A stretch of DNA of 64,000 nt from Mucilaginibacter sp. (GCF_028288225.1 NZ_JAQBOC010000017.1:62001-126000), one strand, 5' to 3'; shown: positions 24,737 to 33,561, numbered from the stretch's first letter. Notes: generated by a model from the letters alone, not told the origin. Numbers and translations: made by a program.

Positions 24737-25228
24737 ATGCCTCAAAAAAATAAAGCTGTTTTTTTAGATCGTGACGGTGTGCTGAACCGCGAAATGGGCG
24801 ACTATGTGCGCCGGCTTGAAGATTTCCATATTCTTGATAATTTCGATGCCTTAAAAACGCTGCAGGATAAGGGTTATTTATTACTGGTGGCTACCAATCA
24901 GGGCGGCCTGGCAAAAGGATGGTATAACGAAGATGAACTGGCTAAAATGCATAACAGCTTAAAAGAAACTTATCATAAGCATGGTGTTGAGCTAACCGAC
25001 TTCTTTTACTGCCCGCATCATCCTGATTTTACAGGCGATTGTGATTGCCGTAAACCAAAACCGGGATTATTGTTACAAGGTATAGAAAAATATGATCTTG
25101 ACCCGGCAAAATCATACTTCATTGGCGACAGGGAACGTGACGTAATTGCAGGAACCGCCGCAGGTGTAAAAGGCATTTTAATTAATAGCGACCAGCCTAT
25201 TAGCGAAATACTTGATTTGATCGATTGA
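24737..25228 (+). CDS. gmhB: HAD phosphatase, D-glycero-heptose-1,7-bisphosphate 7-phosphatase type
   Basis: 163-residue HAD-family phosphatase of the GmhB group, which removes the 7-phosphate of heptose bisphosphate for LPS core heptose, or serves related sugar phosphates. Motif I is FLDRDGVLN, motif II VATNQGG, motif III/IV FIGDRERDV. The zinc-binding loop is complete: YCPHHP plus GDCDCRKPKPG gives C-x-H and C-x-C ligands. This differs from the HAD half of HisB in the same window, which lacks the cysteines. A promoter core lies 15 bases upstream. The substrate is inferred from the family. Confidence 0.82.
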   Translation: MPQKNKAVFLDRDGVLNREMGDYVRRLEDFHILDNFDALKTLQDKGYLLLVATNQGGLAKGWYNEDELAKMHNSLKETYHKHGVELTDFFYCPHHPDFTGDCDCRKPKPGLLLQGIEKYDLDPAKSYFIGDRERDVIAGTAAGVKGILINSDQPISEILDLID

Positions 25229-25358
25229 GGTTGTAGTGAGTTGGGGTTGTTGTAAGGGTTTAAAATCAATCATACAATAAAGTTTAAAATATTTACAACT
25301 TTGCTACATTTAACCTTTACAACACTTATAACCCTTACAACATTTACAACTTTACTCC
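25226..25358. repeat. Inverted word repeat filling the gap after gmhB
   Basis: The gap is made of GTTGTAAGG-like words on the left and their complements on the right. TGTTGTAAGGGTT (25248-25260) is the exact reverse complement of AACCCTTACAACA (25330-25342). The left half begins at the gmhB stop and the right half ends at the next ATG. The same word recurs at 39184-39262. Confidence 0.8.
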
Positions 25359-26861
25359 ATGTCCCCCAAACGCTATTTAAATAACCTTGATTCATTAATA
25401 GCTGCCATTATTGGTTTTTATGTTATTTACCTGTTTACGGCATATAGCGGTGTAGGTATCTCGCCCGATTCCATAATGTATGCCAGTACGGCAACCAATA
25501 TACAGGCGCATGGATCACTACTAACGTTCAACAAAGGCCCGCTGGTATTTTTCCCGTTGTTTTATCCTTGTTTCCTGGCTGTAATCCAGTTTATATCGCG
25601 GGTTGATCCTATTGAAGGCGGAGCAATGATCAATGCTTCTTTATTCGCTGCGGTAATTTTTACCAGCGGCTGGATAATGGAAAAATTTATTTCGCATTCC
25701 CGAATTTATAAATGGCTCATACTTATTGCAATTATTTTAAGTCCTGGATTATTAGAGATCTACACGTATTTGTGGTCTGAAACCTTATTTATTTTTGAGA
25801 TCCTGCTTTTCATTATTGCTTACTGGAAATACCTGCAAACACATGGCACTAAAGCTTTAATATGGGTTGCGGTTATTACCGCGGTTAGCTGCATTACCCG
25901 TTATGCTGGCGTAACCGTTGTAGGTGCGGGCGGGTTGATGTTATTGCTGGATAATAAACTGACCCTTAAAAAGAAGATAAGCCATATTTTAATATTTGGT
26001 TCTGTTTCCGTTTCACTTCTTGTTGGCAATTTGATTTTAAACAGGATAAATTCGGGCTTAAGTACCGGTACGCGGTATCCTTCAGTCACTCCTTTTATTG
26101 ATAATTTATACTATTTTGGTACCGTAATTTGCGACTGGGCCAGCTTAAGCAAAACAGCATATCCCTTTGCATCTGTTATTACGTCGGTAGTTTTGTTGGC
26201 TTTAGTTGGTATTTTGCTTTGGAAGGCTTTTAAAGGGCGCATAAATAGTTATGAAAATATTGTAATTGCATTTGCTGTAGTTTACGGACTTTTTATAGTG
26301 ATCTCGGCAAGTATTTCCCGCTATGAGCGCATCAATAGCCGCCTGCTCTCGCCGATGTTTATTCCATTGCTTATATCGTGTACCAGTTGGGTTCCTGACG
26401 TTTTAATACTGATAAAATCAAAAGCTAAATATGTGTTGGCTGGGGTTGCCATTATTTTAATGCTGGCCTTTGAATATTCAACCGTTTTAACTGATTACCA
26501 GCGATATGATGACGAATGTGACTACGGAGTGCCGGGCTATAGTGATGACGACTGGAATAAATCGGAATTTATAGTGTACTTAAGACATCATAAAAACATC
26601 TTTAAGGCCGGCATCCCGATATATACAGACGCCGATGAAGCTGTTTACTTATTTACCAGAATGTCATCTACCATAATCCCGCATAAGGATTCTAAAGCTG
26701 ATGTTCAAAAATTTTATGCGCAAAAGCGGTTCTACCTTATCTGGTTTACTAACTTGTACAATACCGAACTGATTAGCCTGCCTGATATTATGAAGAATAA
26801 GAAACTGGTAAAAATTGGCGCGGCTAAAGAAGGTGATATTTATTATTGTGACGACAAGTAA
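25359..26861 (+). CDS. Multi-pass membrane protein, glycosyltransferase GT39/PMT-like
   Basis: 500 residues with roughly nine to eleven hydrophobic segments across residues 15-370. Between TM1 and TM2 an acidic-containing loop (GVGISPDSIMYASTATNIQA) resembles the first periplasmic loop of GT-C glycosyltransferases, which holds an Asp needed for catalysis. A soluble C-terminal domain of about 120 residues follows. No exact subfamily can be named. It is 10 bases upstream of the DUF2264 gene and probably in one unit with it. It may transfer a sugar from a lipid-linked donor, but this is inference. Confidence 0.65.
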   Translation: MSPKRYLNNLDSLIAAIIGFYVIYLFTAYSGVGISPDSIMYASTATNIQAHGSLLTFNKGPLVFFPLFYPCFLAVIQFISRVDPIEGGAMINASLFAAVIFTSGWIMEKFISHSRIYKWLILIAIILSPGLLEIYTYLWSETLFIFEILLFIIAYWKYLQTHGTKALIWVAVITAVSCITRYAGVTVVGAGGLMLLLDNKLTLKKKISHILIFGSVSVSLLVGNLILNRINSGLSTGTRYPSVTPFIDNLYYFGTVICDWASLSKTAYPFASVITSVVLLALVGILLWKAFKGRINSYENIVIAFAVVYGLFIVISASISRYERINSRLLSPMFIPLLISCTSWVPDVLILIKSKAKYVLAGVAIILMLAFEYSTVLTDYQRYDDECDYGVPGYSDDDWNKSEFIVYLRHHKNIFKAGIPIYTDADEAVYLFTRMSSTIIPHKDSKADVQKFYAQKRFYLIWFTNLYNTELISLPDIMKNKKLVKIGAAKEGDIYYCDDK

Positions 26862-26870
26862 ACCAAACCC

Positions 26871-28115
26871 ATGAAGAGAAGAAAGTTTTTGCAGAATGCC
26901 GGAGTACTTGGTGTAGCACCGCTGCTAACCTCCCCACTTTCTGTAAATTCTGAATCAATGGGCCTGCCGGCAATTAATACCCGGAAATTATGGTTTAAGT
27001 ATCTAGAAAACCTGGCAGATCCGGTATTAACCGCACTGGCAGCAGATGGGCTTAAACAAAAAATGCCCGTTGAAGCAAAAGACCCGTCAATGGTTAATGA
27101 CAGGGCAAAATACACTCACCTTGAAGCCTTTGGGCGCTTGCTGGCCGGTATTGCCCCCTGGCTGCAAGCGGAAGAATTAAACGCAACTGAAACACAGCTA
27201 CAAAGCAAATATTTCGGGCTTGCCTTAAAAGGGATAGAAAATGCAACAAACCCCGATGCAAAGGATTACATGAATTGGGGCGATGAAGGCGGCCAGCCGC
27301 TAGTTGATGCTTCATTTTTTGCTTATGCCCTTATCCGCTGCCCCAAATTATGGAAGAGTTTAGATAGCAGGGTAAAGAAAAACGTAATTACGTGTCTGCT
27401 AAAAACCCATAAAATCAAACCACCTGAAAGTAATTGGTTATTATTTTCAGCTATGATTGAAGTGTTTTTTATTACTATAAATGAACCCTTTGATTTAACA
27501 AAGATAGATTACGCTATAAAACAGCATCAGGAATGGTATAAGGGCGATGGTATGTATGGCGATGGCGCCGAATTTCATTGGGACTATTATAACAGCTATG
27601 TGATCCATCCCTATTTGTATGATATTTTAAAGATAGTATCTATTAAAAATACTGCATTTGAACCCATAAGGCAACTGGTGTTAAAACGTAATTTGCGGTA
27701 TACCATAATCCTGGAACGCCTAATTGCTGCCGATGGCAGTTATCCGCCAATTGGCCGGTCAATAACTTATCGTACCGGTGCTTTTCATCATTTGGCAAAC
27801 ATGGCCTATCAGCAGCAATTGCCAGAACAGCTTAACCCGGCCCAGGTAAGGTGTGCACTAACTGCTGTAATTAAAAAGGCAACTGATGCTAAAAATTTGT
27901 TTGATGATAATGGCTGGCTGCAGATTGGCTTGCATGGCCATCAGCCGTCTTTAGCTGAAAGATATATCTCAACAGGCAGTTTATACTTATGCTCCGCCAT
28001 ATTATTGCCTTTAGGATTACCCGAATCAAATCCCTTCTGGAGTGCTCCGGATGAAGACTGGACAGCAAAAAAAATGTGGGACGGGGTTAATTTGCCGGCT
28101 GATCACAGTTTATGA
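26871..28115 (+). CDS. Secreted DUF2264 protein (Tat-type signal)
   Basis: 414 residues. The N-terminus MKRRKFLQNAGVLGVAPLLT has the twin-arginine-like RRKFL motif and a short hydrophobic stretch, so export by Tat is likely. DUF2264 landmarks: RKLWFKYLENLADPVLTALA near residue 40, THLEAFGRLLAGIAPWL, YGDGAEFHWDYYNSYVIHPY near 225 and a C-terminal DENGW-like LFDDNGWLQIGLHG. DUF2264 proteins have an (alpha/alpha)6 toroid related to polysaccharide lyases and glycoside hydrolases, usually acting on plant cell-wall pectic sugars. The substrate is not determined here. Confidence 0.8.
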   Translation: MKRRKFLQNAGVLGVAPLLTSPLSVNSESMGLPAINTRKLWFKYLENLADPVLTALAADGLKQKMPVEAKDPSMVNDRAKYTHLEAFGRLLAGIAPWLQAEELNATETQLQSKYFGLALKGIENATNPDAKDYMNWGDEGGQPLVDASFFAYALIRCPKLWKSLDSRVKKNVITCLLKTHKIKPPESNWLLFSAMIEVFFITINEPFDLTKIDYAIKQHQEWYKGDGMYGDGAEFHWDYYNSYVIHPYLYDILKIVSIKNTAFEPIRQLVLKRNLRYTIILERLIAADGSYPPIGRSITYRTGAFHHLANMAYQQQLPEQLNPAQVRCALTAVIKKATDAKNLFDDNGWLQIGLHGHQPSLAERYISTGSLYLCSAILLPLGLPESNPFWSAPDEDWTAKKMWDGVNLPADHSL

Positions 28116-28184
28116 TTCTAAGGCTGATAAGCCGGAATTAAATTCTGCATGGATAACTAATCAATAAGCAAATCGAAATTTAAT

Positions 28185-28214
28185 TTTGATTTAACAAATC
28201 GTTCCCTATATTTG
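28185..28214 (+). promoter_or_regulatory. Promoter of the his operon (TTTG-N18-TATATTTG)
   Basis: A full Bacteroidota-type promoter: TTTG at 28185-28188, an 18-base spacer and TATATTTG at 28207-28214. It lies 32 bases before the leader peptide ATG at 28247. The strength and position make it the main start point for the whole his cluster. Confidence 0.7.
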
Positions 28215-28246
28215 CACCGCTCATCTATAGTCTTACTATACAAAAA

Positions 28247-28309
28247 ATGAACGGTTATACATTATATCATTTGCATCTGCACCATCACCACCATGTGGTG
28301 ATTAGATAA
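28247..28309 (+). CDS. hisL: His operon leader peptide (seven His codons)
   Basis: A 20-residue reading frame too short for usual gene callers: MNGYTLYHLHLHHHHHVVIR followed by TAA. Seven of the 20 residues are His, five of them consecutive. It sits between the his promoter and hisG, 68 bases before hisG. This is the classic layout of His attenuation, in which slow translation of His codons when charged tRNA-His is scarce changes RNA folding downstream. Such leaders are established in Proteobacteria; I have not seen one documented for this genus. The His run overlaps a stable 8-bp hairpin (28284-28302). I see no clear rho-independent terminator before hisG, so the downstream switch may use another mechanism. 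Confidence 0.8.
   Translation: MNGYTLYHLHLHHHHHVVIR
28284..28302 (+). promoter_or_regulatory. Hairpin over the His codons of the his leader
   Basis: ATCACCAC pairs with GTGGTGAT across a CAT triloop, giving a perfect 8-bp stem. The left arm is made of the His codons themselves, so a ribosome stalled there would open it. It may act as the pause or anti-antiterminator hairpin. The partner structure downstream is not obvious by eye. Confidence 0.6.
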
Positions 28310-28377
28310 ATGTATGTTTCTACGCGAAATAACAACCCTCCGTTTATGTTTTTATTATAGTTCCTTAAAATCATTCA

Positions 28378-29229
28378 GTGAAAACACTTAAAATAGCGAT
28401 CCAAAAATCGGGTCGGCTCAACGAAAAATCCGTTGAATTATTAAAAAATTGCGGCCTTAGTTTCGAAAATTATAAAAGCTCGCTTATCTCTCCTGTTTCA
28501 AACTTTCCGCTCGAAATCCTTTTTCTTCGCGATGACGATATTCCAGAATATGTACAGGACGGCATAGCCGATCTGGGCATAGTTGGCGAAAATGTGATCC
28601 AGGAAACCGAAGTTAAGGTAAGCTACCTTCAACGTCTTGGCTTTGGCAAATGTTCGCTTAAAATTGCCGTCCCAAACACTGACGACATTCAAAGCCTTGC
28701 GGAACTAAACGGTAAATCCATAGCTACCACCTACCCTGTTATATTGGGTAAATTTTTAAAGGAAAAGGGAATAACATCAGATATCCGCACCATATCCGGC
28801 TCGGTTGAGATCTCGCCGGGTTTAGGATTAAGTGATGCCATTTGCGACCTGGTATCCACCGGCGGCACACTTAAAAGTAACGGGCTAAAACCATTTGCAG
28901 ATGTGATGTCGTCAGAAGCTATGCTTATAGGAAGAGCAGGAAGTGAAAACGAAGACCTGGTGCAGGAATTAATTCAACGTATTCAGTCAGTATTAAGAGC
29001 AAAGGAAACCAAATACGTGGTTTTGAACGTTCATAAAGATAGTTTACCAGCTATTATTGCTTTATTACCAGGTGTTAAAAGCCCTTCGGTGATTTCATTG
29101 GCCGAAGAAAACTGGGTGGCTGTGCATACTGTTATTCCTGAACGTGATTTTTGGGACAGGATAAGTCAACTAAAACAAGCCGGCGCACAAGGGATTGTGG
29201 TAATGCCGATTGAGAAGATTATTTTATAG
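28378..29229 (+). CDS. hisG: ATP phosphoribosyltransferase, long form
   Basis: First enzyme of histidine synthesis: condenses ATP with PRPP to phosphoribosyl-ATP. At 283 residues it is the long form that has a C-terminal ACT-like regulatory domain for His feedback inhibition and needs no HisZ. It starts at GTG 28378: KTLKIAIQKSGRLNEKS follows at once, matching the family start. PRPP loop region: SGSVEISPGLGLSDAICDLV. The C-terminal regulatory part (SVISLAEENWVAVHTVIPE) is complete. First structural gene behind the leader peptide. The GTG start may lower initiation. Confidence 0.95.
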   Translation: MKTLKIAIQKSGRLNEKSVELLKNCGLSFENYKSSLISPVSNFPLEILFLRDDDIPEYVQDGIADLGIVGENVIQETEVKVSYLQRLGFGKCSLKIAVPNTDDIQSLAELNGKSIATTYPVILGKFLKEKGITSDIRTISGSVEISPGLGLSDAICDLVSTGGTLKSNGLKPFADVMSSEAMLIGRAGSENEDLVQELIQRIQSVLRAKETKYVVLNVHKDSLPAIIALLPGVKSPSVISLAEENWVAVHTVIPERDFWDRISQLKQAGAQGIVVMPIEKIIL

Positions 29230-29309
29230 TTGGCAGTTAGCAGTACGCAGTTGGCAGTATTAGCCAGCGGCAGAAACTACAAACTGTCCACCACAAACTG
29301 GAAACTGAA
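29230..29309. repeat. Word repeat filling the hisG-hisD gap
   Basis: The 80-base gap starts at the hisG stop with copies of GGCAGTTAGCAGT/CGCAGTTGGCAGT and ends with AAACTACAAACTG and AAACTGGAAACTG, up to the hisD ATG. The two halves are only partly complementary. It belongs to the same gap-filling type as those at 25226, 32880 and 35868. Confidence 0.6.
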
Positions 29310-30605
29310 ATGAAGCAATATAATTACTCAGATCTGACTAAGGGGCAAATCCAAAAGCTGGTTCAACGCAATGTTGATCCGGCTAATGAGATCCGGGCGA
29401 TAGTTGAAGATGTTATTGCCCATGTTCAGCAAAATGGTGATAGTGCTTTGTTTGATTATGCTTTAAAGTTTGATAAAGTTGAACTTGATAAACTGGATCT
29501 GGACAAAGACGAATTAATAGAAATTGCTTCGGCTGTTACAACTGAACAGAAAGCCGCGCTTGAAGTTGCATATAATAACATTTATAAATTTCACCAAACA
29601 CAGCTTAAAACAGAAGATAGGGTTGAAACCATGCCGGGTGTAACCTGCTGGCGCGAATTAAGACCTATTGAAAAAGTTGGCCTGTATATTCCTGGCGGAT
29701 CGGCAGTTTTGCCGAGCACTTTTTTAATGCTGGGAATTCCTGCTCAAATAGCTGGATGCAATGAAATTGTGGTTTGCTCGCCTCCGCAAAAAAATGGAAA
29801 AGTAAATGCATTTATAGCCTATGTTGCATTATTGCTGGGAATTGATAAGATCTATCTTGCGGGTGGTTCGCAGGCGATAGCGGCAATGGCTTACGGAACG
29901 CAAACTATTACTAAGGTTGATAAGATTTTCGGGCCGGGAAACCAGTTTGTTACCAAGGCTAAAACCATCATCCAGTCAACAACTACAACAGCAATTGATA
30001 TGCCTGCGGGCCCTTCTGAAGTGTTAGTAATTGCAGACGAAACTGCTAACCCTCTTTATGTAGCCGCCGACTTGCTTGCACAGGCGGAACATGGAATGGA
30101 TAGCCAGTCGATACTGGTTTGTACATCAAACAAAATTGCAGAAGATGTTTTGGCCGAGCTCGACAAGCAATTGTGTGTACTGCCGCGCGCCGAAATAGCA
30201 AAAGTAGCATTGGAAAACTCCTATATCGTGGTAACAAATAACCTGGATGAGGCAATGGATTTTAGTAACGTTTACGCACCCGAACACCTGATATTAGCTA
30301 CCACAAACTGGCAACAGCAAACAAAAAACATAATTAATGCAGGCTCCGTTTTCCTTGGCAACTTAACACCTGAAAGCGCTGGTGACTATGCATCCGGAAC
30401 AAATCATACTTTGCCAACGAGTTCTTATGCAAGAGCTTATTCGGGCGTTTCTGTTGATTCATTTGTGAAGAAGATCACTTTTCAGCACATAACACCCGAA
30501 GGAATCCAGAATATAGGCCCCTCTGTTGAGATACTGGCTGAACTGGAAGGATTGCATGCGCATAAGAATGCGGTAGCGGTGAGAAGAGGCCCCCAAACCC
30601 CCTAA
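29310..30605 (+). CDS. hisD: Histidinol dehydrogenase
   Basis: Zn-dependent NAD enzyme for the last two oxidation steps from histidinol to histidine. 431 residues, close to normal. Landmarks: CWRELRPIEKVGLYIPGGSA, STFLMLGIPAQIAGC, the KIFGPGNQFVTKAK loop, DMPAGPSEVLVIADE and SAGDYASGTNHTLPTS near the zinc site (the His of NHTLPT is conserved). The last residues RRGPQTP and the stop codon are encoded by a G+C-rich palindrome (30588-30614) that also occurs elsewhere in the operon, so the natural C-terminus has been replaced by repeat-encoded residues. Confidence 0.95.
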   Translation: MKQYNYSDLTKGQIQKLVQRNVDPANEIRAIVEDVIAHVQQNGDSALFDYALKFDKVELDKLDLDKDELIEIASAVTTEQKAALEVAYNNIYKFHQTQLKTEDRVETMPGVTCWRELRPIEKVGLYIPGGSAVLPSTFLMLGIPAQIAGCNEIVVCSPPQKNGKVNAFIAYVALLLGIDKIYLAGGSQAIAAMAYGTQTITKVDKIFGPGNQFVTKAKTIIQSTTTTAIDMPAGPSEVLVIADETANPLYVAADLLAQAEHGMDSQSILVCTSNKIAEDVLAELDKQLCVLPRAEIAKVALENSYIVVTNNLDEAMDFSNVYAPEHLILATTNWQQQTKNIINAGSVFLGNLTPESAGDYASGTNHTLPTSSYARAYSGVSVDSFVKKITFQHITPEGIQNIGPSVEILAELEGLHAHKNAVAVRRGPQTP

Positions 30606-30708
30606 AGGGGAGTTACATTATAAAGAATATTAAAATGAGTGAAGATATAAATAAACAATACTATAGCGGCGCTGACGGTAATTCCCCCTTTAGGGGGTTA
30701 GGGGGCCT
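30588..30708. repeat. Twin inverted palindromes spanning the hisD end and hisC start
   Basis: Two copies of a G+C-rich unit with the core CCCCCTAAAGGGG lie head to head: 30588-30614 (in the hisD tail and stop) and 30682-30708 (inside hisC codons), 67 bases apart. The arms match over about 26 bases with two or three differences, so an RNA of about 120 bases could fold into one long stem. The hisC ATG at 30635 is in the loop. Same design as 34313-34426. Resembles REP doublets (REPIN/MITE) in layout. Confidence 0.85.
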
Positions 30709-31735
30709 GCTTAGAGAAAACATAAAAAACCTCACCCCCTACTCCTCTGCCCGGGATGAGTACCAGGGAGAGGCGAGCGTATTTTTAGATGCCAATGAGA
30801 ATGCTTTTGGCTCACCATTGGAACAACAGTATAACCGCTACCCCGATCCACTGCAATTCGAGGTTAAAAAGCGGTTAAGCGGGATTAAAGGCGTCCCACC
30901 CCGTAATATATTTTTGGGCAACGGAAGCGATGAGGCTATTGATATTCTTTTTCGCAGCTTTTGTAACCCCGGAGTGGATAATGTGATACTGGTGCCACCT
31001 ACTTATGGCATGTACCAGGTGTCGGCCAATATAAATGATATTGCCGTAAAGAATGTACCACTTACCGGGGAATTTCAACTTAATTTGGATGGAATTGCAG
31101 AAGCTATAGATAACCATACCAAGCTGATATTTATTTGTTCACCCAATAACCCAACAGGCAATTCGATCAATCGTTCAGATGTTGAAACTTTGCTGGCCAA
31201 TTTTAGCGGTATTGTGGTTGTTGATGAGGCGTATATTAATTTTAGTCGTCAAAAAACTTTTATCCAGGAGCTAACTGAATATGCTAACCTCGTAGTTTTG
31301 CAAACACTCTCAAAAGCTTGGGGCCTTGCTGGCTTACGCGTAGGAATGGCTTTTGCAAGCGAAGAAATTATTGAGGTGATGAATAAAGTAAAGCCGCCTT
31401 ATAATGTTAACGAAGCTTCGCAACAACTGGCTTTGCAGGCATTGAATAATATCGACCAGGTGAACAACTGGATAAAGGAAACATTAGTGCAAAGAGACAA
31501 ACTGGTTTTAGGCTTAAAGGATTTTGATTTTGTGATAGATATCTATCCTTCTGATGCTAATTTTATCCTTGTTAAAACCACTAATGCAAACGGGATCTAT
31601 GATTATTTAGTTCAACAGGGCATTATCGTAAGGAATAGGTCAAAAGTTGAATTGTGCGAAGGTTGCCTTCGTATTACAGTTGGCACACCTGATGAAAACA
31701 ATATATTACTCCAAACTTTACAAAATTTTAAATGA
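30635..31735 (+). CDS. hisC: Histidinol-phosphate aminotransferase
   Basis: PLP-dependent transaminase that makes histidinol phosphate from imidazole-acetol phosphate. 366 residues. PLP Lys in [14 protein letters not shown], substrate Arg near the end in CLRITVG. The family start ([20 protein letters not shown]) is preceded by about 24 extra residues, [24 protein letters not shown], whose second part (NSPFRGLGG) is read from the G+C-rich palindrome at 30682-30708. So a mobile palindrome rebuilt the start of the gene. The rest is normal. Its end overlaps the hisB start by 4 bases. Confidence 0.95.
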   Translation: MSEDINKQYYSGADGNSPFRGLGGLLRENIKNLTPYSSARDEYQGEASVFLDANENAFGSPLEQQYNRYPDPLQFEVKKRLSGIKGVPPRNIFLGNGSDEAIDILFRSFCNPGVDNVILVPPTYGMYQVSANINDIAVKNVPLTGEFQLNLDGIAEAIDNHTKLIFICSPNNPTGNSINRSDVETLLANFSGIVVVDEAYINFSRQKTFIQELTEYANLVVLQTLSKAWGLAGLRVGMAFASEEIIEVMNKVKPPYNVNEASQQLALQALNNIDQVNNWIKETLVQRDKLVLGLKDFDFVIDIYPSDANFILVKTTNANGIYDYLVQQGIIVRNRSKVELCEGCLRITVGTPDENNILLQTLQNFK

Positions 31736-32883
31736 ACAAGCTGCAAAAAATACTATTTATTGACCGCGACGGTACGATCATAAAAGAAACACCAGATGAA
31801 CAGATAGACTCATTTGCCAAACTGGAATTTTATCCGGGAGCTTTGCAATATTTGCCTAAAATTGCAAAAGAGCTGGATTATGAACTTGTAATGGTTACCA
31901 ATCAGGATGGTTTGGGTACTGCTTCATATCCTGAGGATACTTTTTGGCCGGTTCAAAATTTTGTACTAAAAACCTTGGAGAACGAGGGTGTTGTATTTTC
32001 AGACATCTGTGTTGACCGTACCTTTCCTGCAGAAAACGCCCCTACCCGTAAACCGGGAGTCGGGATGCTGCTCCAATACTTTGATGCTGAAAAATATGAC
32101 CTGAAAGGTTCATTTACCATTGGCGACCGTAAAAATGATGTGCTGCTCGGCTACAATTTAGGCACAAAAGCCATCTGGCTTAATGATAATTCAAATTTGG
32201 GAAGTCATGAATTTAGTGGTAAGGCTGAAGAAGATGCGGTAAAAAGCACTGTTGCTCTTGAAACAACCGACTGGCAAAAGATCTATGAGTTTTTAAAACT
32301 GGGCGAACGTGTTATTGAACATCGCCGCAGCACCAAAGAAACCGATATCTATATAAAAATAAACATTGATGGTACGGGTGAGTCAAAAGTATCTACAGGT
32401 GTTCATTTTTTTGATCACATGCTCGACCAGATTGCGCGACATGGGAGTATTGATTTAGAGGTTGTTGCTAATGGCGATCTGCACATTGATGAGCACCATA
32501 CCATCGAAGATACGGGCATTGCCCTTGGCGAAGTTTTTGCTTTAGCCTTAGGAAATAAAAAAGGAATTGAACGTTATGGCTTTTGCCTGCCGATGGATGA
32601 TTGCCTGGCACAGGCAGCCATTGATTTTGGCGGCCGGAACTGGATTGTTTGGGATGCTGAATTTAAGAGGGAGAAGATTGGAGAAATGCCTACTGAAATG
32701 TTCTTTCACTTCTTCAAGTCATTTTCTGATGCAGCAAAATGCAACTTAAATATAAAAGCCGAAGGCGAAAACGAGCATCATAAAATTGAAGCAATATTTA
32801 AAGCTTTTGCAAAAGCCATAAAAATGGCTGTGAAAAGGGATGTGAATAATATGGTTTTACCGTCGACTAAAGGCCTTCTATAG
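31732..32883 (+). CDS. hisB: Bifunctional histidinol-phosphatase / imidazoleglycerol-phosphate dehydratase
   Basis: 383-residue fusion. Residues 1-185 are a HAD phosphatase (FIDRDGTII, motif II TNQDG, motif IV GDRKNDV) for histidinol phosphate; residues 190-383 are the dehydratase, with the metal-binding [29 protein letters not shown] and ENEHHKIEA His clusters. The zinc loop of the E. coli HisB phosphatase (C-x-H plus C-x-C) is lost: the region reads [17 protein letters not shown], which keeps only the RKP frame. I believe this form is usual in Bacteroidota. ATGA overlap with hisC indicates coupling. Confidence 0.95.
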   Translation: MNKLQKILFIDRDGTIIKETPDEQIDSFAKLEFYPGALQYLPKIAKELDYELVMVTNQDGLGTASYPEDTFWPVQNFVLKTLENEGVVFSDICVDRTFPAENAPTRKPGVGMLLQYFDAEKYDLKGSFTIGDRKNDVLLGYNLGTKAIWLNDNSNLGSHEFSGKAEEDAVKSTVALETTDWQKIYEFLKLGERVIEHRRSTKETDIYIKINIDGTGESKVSTGVHFFDHMLDQIARHGSIDLEVVANGDLHIDEHHTIEDTGIALGEVFALALGNKKGIERYGFCLPMDDCLAQAAIDFGGRNWIVWDAEFKREKIGEMPTEMFFHFFKSFSDAAKCNLNIKAEGENEHHKIEAIFKAFAKAIKMAVKRDVNNMVLPSTKGLL

Positions 32884-32965
32884 TAGCAGACGGTAGTAGC
32901 AGTAGCAGTTGAACTTATTAACTGAATATTTACTGCTACTACTTACTGCTACTGCTACTTAAAAC
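32880..32965. repeat. Inverted word repeat filling the hisB-hisH gap
   Basis: Left half: AGTAGCAG words starting at the hisB stop (TAGTAGCAGACGGTAGTAGC). Right half: ACTGCTACT words ending just before the hisH ATG. The halves are largely reverse complements, giving a long hairpin with a loop around ACTTATTAACTGAATATT. The 83-base gap contains nothing else. Confidence 0.8.
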
Positions 32966-32966
32966 T

Positions 32967-33557
32967 ATGATAGGAATAATTACATATGGCGCCGGGAACA
33001 TTTTCTCATTAACTGCCGCTTTGGAGCGACTGGGTATTCCTTATGGAATGATAAATAAAGAGCAAGATTTTGAACAGTTCGATCGTTATATTATTCCCGG
33101 TGTAGGGCATGCGGGCACAGCTATGAATAAGTTAGAGCAAACGGGGCTTGTTCCTAAAATAAAGTCGCTTACCAAACCTATTCTGGGCATTTGTGTGGGG
33201 ATGCAGTTGCTTACATCTTATTCAGAAGAAGGCGATTCACAACTCCTTGATTTATTCCCAATTAAGACTCTTAAATTTGCGAATAATGAGGATCGTAAAG
33301 TGCCGCATACTGGCTGGAACCAGGTCTTCCCTGAAAAGGAAAATGCACTTTTTGAAAATATTCCTAACGGTTCGCATTTTTACTTTGTACATTCATACTT
33401 TATTGAGTATAATATTGAATATACTTTATCATCCACAACTTACGGCAACAAGTTTTCGGCATCAATTATGCGGGATAATTTCTATGGAGTACAGTTCCAT
33501 CCCGAAAAATCTGGTGCATATGGTGAAACCTTACTAAAAAACTTCTCAAAAATTTAA
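32967..33557 (+). CDS. hisH: Imidazole glycerol phosphate synthase, glutaminase subunit
   Basis: 196-residue class I glutamine amidotransferase that feeds ammonia to HisF. Triad: nucleophile Cys in GICVGMQLL, His and Glu in VQFHPEKSG. The PGVGHAG oxyanion region is also present. Partner of HisF, encoded two genes downstream. The start at 32967 follows the gap-filling repeat immediately. Confidence 0.95.
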   Translation: MIGIITYGAGNIFSLTAALERLGIPYGMINKEQDFEQFDRYIIPGVGHAGTAMNKLEQTGLVPKIKSLTKPILGICVGMQLLTSYSEEGDSQLLDLFPIKTLKFANNEDRKVPHTGWNQVFPEKENALFENIPNGSHFYFVHSYFIEYNIEYTLSSTTYGNKFSASIMRDNFYGVQFHPEKSGAYGETLLKNFSKI

Positions 33558-33561
33558 AACC

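Noticed and set aside
28310..28377. Rho-independent attenuator between leader peptide and hisG
   Set aside because: I looked for a G+C-rich stem followed by T-run but found only weak pairs; I do not call it a terminator.
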